Assembly (NCBI RefSeq): GCF_027497175.1
Contig: NZ_CP114901.1
Span: 124,001 to 188,000, forward strand
Length of the DNA stretch: 64,000 nucleotides
Direction: 5' to 3'
Source: Verrucosispora sp. WMMD573
GTDB lineage: Bacteria > Actinomycetota > Actinomycetes > Mycobacteriales > Micromonosporaceae
The notes under the pieces were generated by a model. That model was not told the origin of the DNA and ran no database searches. It saw nothing but the letters and a program-made list of their open reading frames with translations. The position numbers and the translations under genes were made by a program. Positions 42,660-49,615 of this stretch are shown in pieces (within the stretch, counting starts at the first letter, position 1; each line of letters begins with the position of its first letter).

Positions 42660-42702
42660 CACACCCCGGCGTCGGGCCGGGAAGCACCCCGTGTAGGGTT
42701 AA

Positions 42703-42717
42703 TAGAAATGATTGTCA
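42703..42717. promoter_or_regulatory. Candidate Zur operator upstream of second AztD-like gene
   Basis: TAGAAATGATTGTCA matches 12 of 15 bases of the form TGAAAATGATTTTCA, which I recall as the Streptomyces Zur consensus. It lies 23 bp before the GTG start at 42740. Confidence 0.55.
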
Positions 42718-42739
42718 GTTGCAATTGAGGGAGGAGTTC

Positions 42740-43921
42740 GTGAGGCATCGCAGAATCCGCGGCGCGGCCGCCCTGGTGGCGGCCACGCTGGCGCTCACCG
42801 CGTGCGCGTCCGATGCGGACGAGGGCAACGCACCGTCGGCCAGCTCGTCCGCCGCGGCCTCGGTGCAGGAGCCGGTGGCGATCACCTACGACGGCGGCAT
42901 CTACGTGCTCGACGGCGAGGCGCTGAAGGTGGCGCACGACGTCGCCCTGCCCGGCTTCAACCGGGTCAACCCGGCCGGCAACGACAGCAACGTCTTCGTC
43001 TCCACCGAGTCCGGGTTCCAGGTCCTCGACGCGGCCGCCGGCAGGATGACCGACATCAACTACGCAGGCCCCAAGCCCGGCCACGTGGTGCTGCACGGTG
43101 ACCGTACCGTTCTGTTCACCGACGGCACCGGCGAGGTGAACAGCTTCGACCCGAAGACCCTCGCCGACGGCAAGCCCGAGGGGCGCCAGTACAAGACCGC
43201 GCAGCCGCACCACGGCGTGGCCGTGGAACTCGCCGACGGCACCCTCGTGGTGACCCTCGGCACAGAGGAGTCGCGTCCGGGAGCGATCGCGCTGGACAAG
43301 GACGGCAAGGAGATCGCCCGCAGCGAGGAGTGCCCCGGCGTGCACGGCGAAGCCGTCGCCCAGGGCGAGGTCGTGGGCCTCGGCTGCACGGACGGCGTAC
43401 TGCTGTTCAAGAACGGCGCCTTCGTGAAGGTCAAGAGCGCGGGTGCGTACGGCGCCGTCGCCACCCAGGTGGGCAGCGAGAAGTCTCCCGTCCTGCTCGG
43501 CGACTACAAGGTCGAGCCGGACGCGGAGCGCGAGTTCCCCGAGCAGTTCGCGCTCATCGACACGGCGGCCCAGAAGCTCCAGGTCGTGCCGATGCCCGAG
43601 GGCGTCAGCTACAGCTTCCGCTCGTTGGCCCGTGGTCCGCAGGGTGAGGGCCTGATCCTCGGCACCGACGGCAAGCTGCACGTGGTCGACCCCGCCTCCG
43701 GCAAGCTGACCAACTCGTGGCCGGTGGTCGGCGCCTGGAAGGAGCCGATGCAGTGGCAGGAGCCGCGCCCGGCCCTGTTCGTCCGCGGCGACGACGCCTA
43801 CATCACCGAGCCCGCCACCAAGCAGGTGCACCGGCTCGACCTCAGCACCGGCAAGGTCGTCGGATCGGTGACGCTCGACGCCGTCCCGAACGAGATCAGC
43901 GGAACCCTGTCGGCGCACTGA
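42740..43921 (+). CDS. aztD: AztD-like zinc metallochaperone (second beta-propeller)
   Basis: The protein has 393 residues, starts at GTG 42740 after GGGAGGAG, and has a lipoprotein-like signal (LVAATLALTACAS). Repeated blades follow (AITYDGGIYVLDGEALKV, VFVSTESGFQVLDAA, EVNSFDPKTLADG, QPHHGVAVELADGTLVVTLG, CPGVHGEAVAQGEVVGLGC). The two-Cys loop and HHG/VHG histidines match AztD-type proteins better than the copy at 40558. It has its own promoter with a candidate Zur site, and a strong terminator follows. Confidence 0.8.
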   Translation: MRHRRIRGAAALVAATLALTACASDADEGNAPSASSSAAASVQEPVAITYDGGIYVLDGEALKVAHDVALPGFNRVNPAGNDSNVFVSTESGFQVLDAAAGRMTDINYAGPKPGHVVLHGDRTVLFTDGTGEVNSFDPKTLADGKPEGRQYKTAQPHHGVAVELADGTLVVTLGTEESRPGAIALDKDGKEIARSEECPGVHGEAVAQGEVVGLGCTDGVLLFKNGAFVKVKSAGAYGAVATQVGSEKSPVLLGDYKVEPDAEREFPEQFALIDTAAQKLQVVPMPEGVSYSFRSLARGPQGEGLILGTDGKLHVVDPASGKLTNSWPVVGAWKEPMQWQEPRPALFVRGDDAYITEPATKQVHRLDLSTGKVVGSVTLDAVPNEISGTLSAH

Positions 43922-43930
43922 CGTCCCGGT

Positions 43931-43968
43931 GACCGGCGGTGGAGGCGACCTCGTCTCCACCGCCGGTC
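43931..43968 (+). terminator. Rho-independent-like terminator after aztD
   Basis: GACCGGCGGTGGAG at 43931-43944 pairs with CTCCACCGCCGGTC at 43955-43968, a perfect 14-bp stem with a 10-base loop. It ends 2 bp before an in-frame ATG (43971) of the next gene, which favours the later start at 44001 for that gene. Confidence 0.65.
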
Positions 43969-44000
43969 GCATGAGCGAGAACCACTACGAGAGGGCACGG

Positions 44001-44726
44001 ATGAACGGCGACGAATACCACGACTCGGGCGAGTTCCTCGACCTGCTCAGTCTCGACGCGTGGCAGGCACTGCGGGATCCGGTACGGTCCGCGTTGGCCG
44101 GCGCCGCACCGCAGGCGGGCCCCATTGTGGACCTCGGAGCGGGCAGCGGGCTCGGCACCCTGCTGATCGCCGAGGTGTTGCCGGCCGCGCGGATCCTGGC
44201 GGTCGAGCCGTCGGCCGTCCAGCGCGCGGCCCTGCTCTGCCGACTCGGCCCCATCCCCGAGCTGCGGGAGCGGGTCACGGTGATGGCCGCCGCAGCGCAG
44301 GACGCCCCCCTGCCGGACCGGATCGGCGGCGCGGTCGCGATGAACATGATCGGGCATCTGGCACCGCCCGCCCGACGCGAGTTGTGGGGGCGACTGCGCG
44401 ACCGACTCGCCGACAATGCGCCCCTCGTGGTCAACGCACAACCGCCGGCAGAGCCGACGGAGATTCCGGAGGCGGAGTTCGTGAGGGTGCGGGTGGGCGA
44501 CCACACCTACCTGGGCAGCGGAGCGGCACAGCCGGACGGACCGGACACTCTGCGGTGGCGGATGCGCTACCAGGTGCTCGACCATGACGGCCAACCGGTA
44601 CGTGAGGTCACTGCCGCCTACAGATGGCATGTCGTGTCACCGGAGGCGATCATCGCCGAACTGTCCGCAGCCGGTCTCGACGCGGTCACCGGCCCAATGG
44701 ACGTGGTACGCGCGGTAGCGCGCTGA
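44001..44726 (+). CDS. Class I SAM-dependent methyltransferase
   Basis: The protein has 241 residues from ATG 44001, which has GAGAGG 6 bp upstream. An ATG at 43971 is also in frame but abuts a terminator hairpin. Motifs are PIVDLGAGSGLGTLLIAEVLP, RILAVEPSAVQRAALL and DRIGGAVAMNMIGHLAPPARRELWG. The fold is Methyltransf_12/25. It closes the zinc island on the right and is followed by a strong terminator. A third methyltransferase in the island is notable, though the substrate is unknown. Confidence 0.78.
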   Translation: MNGDEYHDSGEFLDLLSLDAWQALRDPVRSALAGAAPQAGPIVDLGAGSGLGTLLIAEVLPAARILAVEPSAVQRAALLCRLGPIPELRERVTVMAAAAQDAPLPDRIGGAVAMNMIGHLAPPARRELWGRLRDRLADNAPLVVNAQPPAEPTEIPEAEFVRVRVGDHTYLGSGAAQPDGPDTLRWRMRYQVLDHDGQPVREVTAAYRWHVVSPEAIIAELSAAGLDAVTGPMDVVRAVAR

Positions 44727-44741
44727 TCCGGGGCTTTCTGG

Positions 44742-44773
44742 CCGCCCTGCTGCCATCAGTGGCAGCAGGGCGG
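44742..44773 (+). terminator. Strong stem-loop terminator
   Basis: CCGCCCTGCTGCCA at 44742-44755 pairs perfectly with TGGCAGCAGGGCGG at 44760-44773 across a 4-base loop, 15 bp after the methyltransferase stop. Confidence 0.7.
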
Positions 44774-45036
44774 TGATCTTGTAAACCGAACACGGATGTC
44801 GGTCTGGACGAGATCACCTCGCTCCCCCGGTGTGGCGGATGCCGCAGGCTACTGCGACATCCGCCAGCGACTCGTCGTGACCCGACTCCGGGCCGGGTCA
44901 GATCGCGGTGAGGGTGAGGGTGGCGGCGTAGGTGCCGGGAGCGGTGTCAGTAGGCAGATCCAGCCGAAGACCGGCGTCCAGTTGAGCGGTTCCGCGGCCC
45001 GCGCCGGCCGGCGCCGATCCGAGGACACAGCCGGTC

Positions 45037-45170
45037 GCGCCCCCTCAATCCCCGACCTACTGATCGCCGCCACCGCCGAAAAGACCGGACTGACCGTCCT
45101 GGCCGTCGACAAGGACTTCGACCTCATCGCCACGCTCACCGGCCAGCCGATCGAAACCCTGACCGGCTGA
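45037..45170 (+). pseudogene. PIN-domain (VapC) toxin, C-terminal remnant
   Basis: The frame reads [20 protein letters not shown] then [17 protein letters not shown] before a stop. This is the C-terminal part of VapC PIN nucleases with two of the acidic residues (DLLIAA and DKDFD). The N-terminal half is absent. The stretch 44774-45036 before it and 45171-45335 after it hold nothing else I can identify. Confidence 0.65.
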
Positions 45171-45335
45171 GCCGCACCCGCAAACCGCAGACCCACCACG
45201 AGCCCCCCACGCCGGGGCCAGGTGACCGGTCCGTTGGCCGAAGGCGTGTTGGGCTTGGTGACCAGGTGGGCTCCGGCGGCGACCGTGCGTTCGATAGCGC
45301 AGGCCGAGATCAAAGCCCAAAGCTAGTCTGACGCC

Positions 45336-45824
45336 ATGGCGCTCAAGCTCCGCCCCCTCGCGCTCGACGACACCGCCGCCGTCCACGACTGGGCCCGCCT
45401 GCCGGAGTCGTGCCGCTACCAGATGTGGGGGCCCAATACGTACGAGCAGACTCAGGCACACGTACAGGCCGCGGTGGCGGCAGGGCCAGACCGCCTCGTT
45501 TTCGCGGTTCTCCTCAATGAGGAGGTTGTGGGTAGCGCCGAGTTGAGGCTGCACGGCCGCAGCACCGGGGAGATCGCGTACGTGGTGCATCCACGACGCT
45601 GGGGACAGGGCATAGCCACCGACGCGGCACGCAAGCTCGTGCGGATGGGCTTCGAGCAGCACCGACGCCACCGCATCTTTGCTACCTGCGATCCACGCAA
45701 CCTTGCCTCGGCCGCCGTGCTTCGCAAGATCGGCATGCGGTACGAAGGGCGGATGCGCGGCACCGCGTACGTTCGTGACGGTTGGCGTGACTCTGACCTG
45801 TACGCGGTTCTTGCTTCCGATTGA
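45336..45824 (+). CDS. GNAT-family N-acetyltransferase (RimJ/RimL-like)
   Basis: The protein has 162 residues: KLRPLALDDTAAVHDWARLPE, AYVVHPRRWGQGIATDAARKLVRMGFEQ (acetyl-CoA loop RRWGQG), RIFATCDPRNLASAAVLRKIGMRYEGRMRG. This is the Acetyltransf_3 type, which acts on ribosomal protein N-termini, antibiotics or amino acids. It stands alone and is convergent with the alginate locus MFS gene 100 bp away. The substrate is unknown. Confidence 0.85.
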   Translation: MALKLRPLALDDTAAVHDWARLPESCRYQMWGPNTYEQTQAHVQAAVAAGPDRLVFAVLLNEEVVGSAELRLHGRSTGEIAYVVHPRRWGQGIATDAARKLVRMGFEQHRRHRIFATCDPRNLASAAVLRKIGMRYEGRMRGTAYVRDGWRDSDLYAVLASD

Positions 45825-45923
45825 TCCACAGCCTCACGCGGTGAGGGGAGCGCTGCGGGCTCGGGCCCCGACGAGACAGGGGACCAGACTGTCATGGCGT
45901 CGACCCCGAGCCGCGTCAGCAGT

Positions 45924-47204
45924 TCATCCGGACGCGGCGACGGTTGTGTCCCGATGGGATCGGTCGCGCAGCACAAGCAGATACACGGCTGCCGTTGCCA
46001 GGCCCCACGCGGCGAAGACGGTCCACGGCACCCACTGCGCGAGGCCCGCATCCAGGTCGAGCAGCCACCCGCCACCGAGGTTGCCGATCAGCCCGCCGAG
46101 CGACAGTACCAACCCGTTGGCGCCGAAATACGACGCGACTGCGCCCGGTGGAGCGAGTCGCGAGACGGTGCCGTGAAGAGTCGGTAGCAACAGCACCTGT
46201 CCCAGGGTGAACACGATGACACCGGTGAGCACCCCCGCGGGTCCTGGCAATGTGCCCAGTAGCCACAGGCCGGCCGCGAGCGCAGTCGTGCCCAGGGCGA
46301 GCGTCTGGCCGGTACGAAGGTACCGCTCGGCGAGCCGGGTCAGCGGAACGGTCGCCACGACCATGACGATGGCCGCGACGCTGTAGACGAGGCCCAGTGA
46401 CGTCGTTCCCGATAGGACCTGCCCCACGCGGACCGGCACCGCGAGGTAGAGCTGACTGAACAGGGCCCACGCCGCGGCACTGACCAGGACAAACCGCCGG
46501 AACTGGCGGTCCCGGGCGACCGTACGCAGCCGGTGCAGGGACGACATCCGGTCCGGCGTGCCGGCATTGTCGCGGTCCGGGCGCAGCCCGAACCAGGTGA
46601 TCGCTCCGGCGAGCAGAAACAGGCCGGCCGCGACGAAGCACAGGGCGGGAAAGTTGGAGGCGGCCAGGATGCCGCCGAGGGCTGGTCCGGCAACGAACGC
46701 GGCGTTGCTGGCCATCTCCCGCACAGCGTAGGCCCGGGTGCGGTGCGGCGCAGGTGTCAGTTCGGCGTACAGGGCGTAGCTGGCGGGGTGGAACAGCGAT
46801 CCGCCGAGACCGGCCAGGACCGAGGCCACCACGAGCCCGGGCACGGCGTCGACGACACCGAACGCGGCGAAGCCGGCGGCGCGTAGCAGCACGCCCAGGC
46901 AGATCGCACGGCGGTGGCCAAACCGGTCGGCGAGCATGCCAGACCAGAGCATCATGCCCTGCTGGCTGGCCGATCGTACTCCGGCGAGCAAACCGGTGAG
47001 TGCGATGCTGAGTCCCAGGTCGTGCAGGAGGTGGTAGGCCAGCAGCGGCACCAGGGCGTAGAAGCCGAGGCCCATGAGGAAGGTGTCGGCCACCATGATC
47101 CGCAGGCCGGGTGACCACCAGGAGCGCTGGTCGGCCGACGGCGCATGCCCCGGCGCGGAAGCCGACTCCGCGCGCCGGGGCTCAGTGCCGGTACGTCCCT
47201 TCAC
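45924..47204 (-). CDS. MFS transporter at the end of the alginate operon
   Basis: The protein has 426 residues with 12 helices and the motif MLADRFGHRRAICLG after helix 2. The order GMLADRFGHRR...VREMASNAAFVAGPALGGILA places it in the drug-H+ or sugar exporter-like MFS group. It lies 2 bp after the KdgK gene in the same orientation, so it is probably co-transcribed. Uptake of uronates or 2-keto-3-deoxygluconate is possible by context, but an efflux role cannot be excluded. Confidence 0.75.
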   Translation of the reverse strand: MKGRTGTEPRRAESASAPGHAPSADQRSWWSPGLRIMVADTFLMGLGFYALVPLLAYHLLHDLGLSIALTGLLAGVRSASQQGMMLWSGMLADRFGHRRAICLGVLLRAAGFAAFGVVDAVPGLVVASVLAGLGGSLFHPASYALYAELTPAPHRTRAYAVREMASNAAFVAGPALGGILAASNFPALCFVAAGLFLLAGAITWFGLRPDRDNAGTPDRMSSLHRLRTVARDRQFRRFVLVSAAAWALFSQLYLAVPVRVGQVLSGTTSLGLVYSVAAIVMVVATVPLTRLAERYLRTGQTLALGTTALAAGLWLLGTLPGPAGVLTGVIVFTLGQVLLLPTLHGTVSRLAPPGAVASYFGANGLVLSLGGLIGNLGGGWLLDLDAGLAQWVPWTVFAAWGLATAAVYLLVLRDRSHRDTTVAASG

Positions 47205-47206
47205 GC

Positions 47207-48307
47207 TCAGCGGTTCACCCGAGCGCCGGAGCCCGCCGCCAGTGCCTCGACCTCCGAGAGGCCGGCCATCGAGGTGTCCCCAGGCGTGGTCATCGCCAGC
47301 GCACCGTGTGCGGCGCCGAGTTCGACGCCGACACGAAGCTCACCACGCTCCATCAGCCCGTAGATGAGGCCGGAGGCGAAGCTGTCCCCACCGCCGACGC
47401 GGTCCAGAATCTCCAGATTCGGCCGATGCCGAGCGGTGACGAAGCCCGTGCCAGCGGACCAGCCGATGGCTCCCCAGTCGTTGACCGTGGCGGTCCGCAC
47501 GGTACGCAGCGTGGTCGCCACCACCGCGAAGTTGGGGTACGACCGGGTGACCTGGTCGATCATCTTCTGGAAGTTGTCCACCTCCAGGTGGGACAGGTCC
47601 GCGTCGGTGTCCGGCACGTCGAAGCCGAGCGCGGCTGTGAAGTCCTCCTCGTTTCCAATCATTACGTCGACCATCCGGGCGAGCCGCTGGTTGACGTGCC
47701 GAGCGCGGTCCTGACCACCGACATCCCGCCAAAGGCTCGGCCGGTAGTTCAGGTCGTAGGAGATGATCGTGCCGTGCCTACGGGCGGCAGCCATGGCCAC
47801 AGCCGCGGTCTCGGCCGCGATCTCGGATAGGCCGGCATAGATACCACCAGTGTGCAGCCAGCGTACGCCGAGGGTACCGAAGAGGTGATCCCAGTCGATT
47901 TGATCCGGTTGTAGCTGGCTGGCCGCGGTATGTCCTCGGTCGGAAGTTCCGACCGCGCCGCGCACGCCGTGGCCACGTTCGGTGAAGTTGAGTCCGTTAC
48001 GGACGGTGCGGCCGATTCCGTCGTACGGCACCCAGTGGATCAGAGAGGTGTCCACCCCGCCCTGGAGCATCAGATCCTCGACGAGCCGGCCGACCTCGTT
48101 GTCGGCCAGGGCGGTGACGACAGCGGTGCGCAGGCCGAAGCAGCGGCGCAGCCCACGCGCAACGTTGTATTCGCCACCGCCCTCCCAGACCCGGAAGGTA
48201 CGGGCGGTGCGAACCCGGCCTTCACCGGGGTCGAGTCGCAGCATCACCTCACCGAGGGAGATCAGGTCGAAGCGGCACTCTGCGGCGGGGCGGATGGTCA
48301 GGGTCAT
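47207..48307 (-). CDS. kdgK: 2-keto-3-deoxygluconate kinase (PfkB family)
   Basis: The protein has 366 residues: FDLISLGEVMLRLDPGEGRVRTARTFRVWEGGGEYNVARGL (substrate-side GG motif), GTIISYDLNYRPSLW, NEEDFTAALGF, and the PfkB anion hole and base in DRVGGGDSFASGLIYG. KdgK phosphorylates KDG to KDPG. In alginate breakdown it follows the DEH reductase and precedes the aldolase, whose gene overlaps its start by 4 bp. The length is slightly above the family norm because of an insert near residues 120-150. Confidence 0.87.
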   Translation of the reverse strand: MTLTIRPAAECRFDLISLGEVMLRLDPGEGRVRTARTFRVWEGGGEYNVARGLRRCFGLRTAVVTALADNEVGRLVEDLMLQGGVDTSLIHWVPYDGIGRTVRNGLNFTERGHGVRGAVGTSDRGHTAASQLQPDQIDWDHLFGTLGVRWLHTGGIYAGLSEIAAETAAVAMAAARRHGTIISYDLNYRPSLWRDVGGQDRARHVNQRLARMVDVMIGNEEDFTAALGFDVPDTDADLSHLEVDNFQKMIDQVTRSYPNFAVVATTLRTVRTATVNDWGAIGWSAGTGFVTARHRPNLEILDRVGGGDSFASGLIYGLMERGELRVGVELGAAHGALAMTTPGDTSMAGLSEVEALAAGSGARVNR

Positions 48308-48759
48308 CGGTCACTCTCTCGGGATTCAGTCACGGCCGCGGTGGTCAACGAGGTCACGTCGTCCCATCGACCGGCGGCCAGCAGCGCGGCGGGGGCCATC
48401 CAGCCCGGGATCACTGGCACCTCGCGCCGCTGGCAGCGGCGTATGACGCCGGTGGAGAAGCCGGGGCAGACGACGAACCGGGCTCCGGCGTCGACGACGT
48501 GGTCGACCTGTTCGGCACTGGTGACCGTGCCTGCGCCGACAGTCAGGTCGGTGCGGTCGGTCAGGGTACGGATAGCGGCCAGGGCCGCGCGGGTGCGTAG
48601 GGTCACCTCGATCGTGTGCACGCCTCCGGCAGCCAACGCCGCACCCAGCGGTGTCGCCCAATCGGCGTTGTCGAGGGCCACCACCGGCAGGATGCGGTCA
48701 GCTGCGAGCATGTCGAGGACGGTGTTTCCGATTTCGGCTGTGGCCAGCGGTCCCGTCAC
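48304..48759 (-). CDS. eda: KDPG/KHG aldolase, C-terminally truncated
   Basis: The protein has 151 residues: AADRILPVVALDNADWATPL, GGVHTIEVTLRTRAALAAIRTL (catalytic Glu), VGAGTVTSAEQVDHVVDAGARFVVCPGFSTGVIRRCQ, PVIPG. Family members have about 205-215 residues and continue with a KFFPA strand bearing the Schiff-base lysine. Here the sequence after PVIPG turns into WMAPAALLAAGRWDDV and ends. About 60 residues of the barrel, including the essential lysine, are missing. It may be inactive, or a frameshift or deletion may have changed the end. It overlaps kdgK and the small gene upstream. Confidence 0.75.
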   Translation of the reverse strand: MTGPLATAEIGNTVLDMLAADRILPVVALDNADWATPLGAALAAGGVHTIEVTLRTRAALAAIRTLTDRTDLTVGAGTVTSAEQVDHVVDAGARFVVCPGFSTGVIRRCQRREVPVIPGWMAPAALLAAGRWDDVTSLTTAAVTESRESDR

Positions 48760-48893
48760 CGGTCGACCCCGCTCGGGGAGGCCGGGTCGAAGTTGTCCGG
48801 GCTGACGTCGAGGCGCTCGTCCGAAGCGCCGTTGAGGTCGCCCTGCTGCTCCGGCGCGGTGCCGATGTCGTTGTGGGACACGTCGGTCGTCAT
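48756..48893 (-). CDS. 45-residue acidic protein of unknown function
   Basis: A small frame starts at ATG 48893, with GAAGAGG just upstream. It overlaps the stop of the DUF624 gene and the start of the aldolase by 4 bp each. The product is hydrophilic and acidic (ASDERLDVSPDNFDPASPSG). The chain of ATGA overlaps on both sides strongly suggests it is translated. No family is recognised. Confidence 0.5.
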   Translation of the reverse strand: MTTDVSHNDIGTAPEQQGDLNGASDERLDVSPDNFDPASPSGVDR

Positions 48894-49615
48894 GGCGTCC
48901 TCTTCACGTACGTGATATGCGCGGCCGGTGCAGTGGCCGACCGGCGACCGGCTGGAAGTTGCCCGGCGTCCGCGAGCCGGAGACCGAGCAGCAGCGGTAG
49001 CGTGGCACCGAGAAGCAGCGGACCGAGGGCCAGCGGTGCGGTGACCACCGGCACCACGACCGTCGCAGCCAGCAACAACAGCCCACGACCGGGCGATGCG
49101 AAAGCGAACAGCAGCGCGTCCCGACCCCAGCGCCCGGCGTCGCCGCCGGGATCCCGGGCGGCGGTGACCGCCAGCGCAAGGTGATAGGGCACCAGCACCA
49201 GAATCAAGCCGGCCTGGAGAGCCAGCAGGGCCATGGCTGGGTAGCCGGGACGAGCAGCGAGGAAGACGATGTTGGCCACGAGCACGGCACCGGCTGCCGT
49301 GGACACCAGCGCGTGGCGCCACAGCCGCCGCCAGTAGCTTCCGAAGGTGTCGAGGGTGCCGAGGAACGGCCGCGCCCGTCCGTGCGTGCGCCACTGCTGC
49401 AGCGCATGTGCGGCGGCGGCCATCGCGGGAAGCCAGGTAACGACGCCCAGGCACAGCAGGAGCAGGGCGCAACCGGCCAGCGCCGGGTAGGCGACGAACT
49501 CCAGCACCCGCAGGGCAATGCCCTCCCAACCCCCACGGGTGGAAGCCCCCGACCCGCCCCGATGGCCGGCCGGCTCACGAGCGGGCCGGGCCGCGACGGT
49601 GGTCAGGCTGGCCAC
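48890..49615 (-). CDS. DUF624 (YesL-like) membrane protein
   Basis: The protein has 241 residues and about five hydrophobic helices (LEFVAYPALAGCALLLLCLGVVTWLPAM, HALVSTAAGAVLVANIVFLAA, LQAGLILVLVPYHLALAV, GLLLLAATVVVPVVTAPLALGPLLLG). YesL-type DUF624 proteins are often encoded with polysaccharide-lyase and sugar ABC-import genes, and their role is not established. It overlaps the lyase gene upstream by 13 bp, so it is part of the alginate operon. Confidence 0.75.
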   Translation of the reverse strand: MASLTTVAARPAREPAGHRGGSGASTRGGWEGIALRVLEFVAYPALAGCALLLLCLGVVTWLPAMAAAAHALQQWRTHGRARPFLGTLDTFGSYWRRLWRHALVSTAAGAVLVANIVFLAARPGYPAMALLALQAGLILVLVPYHLALAVTAARDPGGDAGRWGRDALLFAFASPGRGLLLLAATVVVPVVTAPLALGPLLLGATLPLLLGLRLADAGQLPAGRRSATAPAAHITYVKRTP

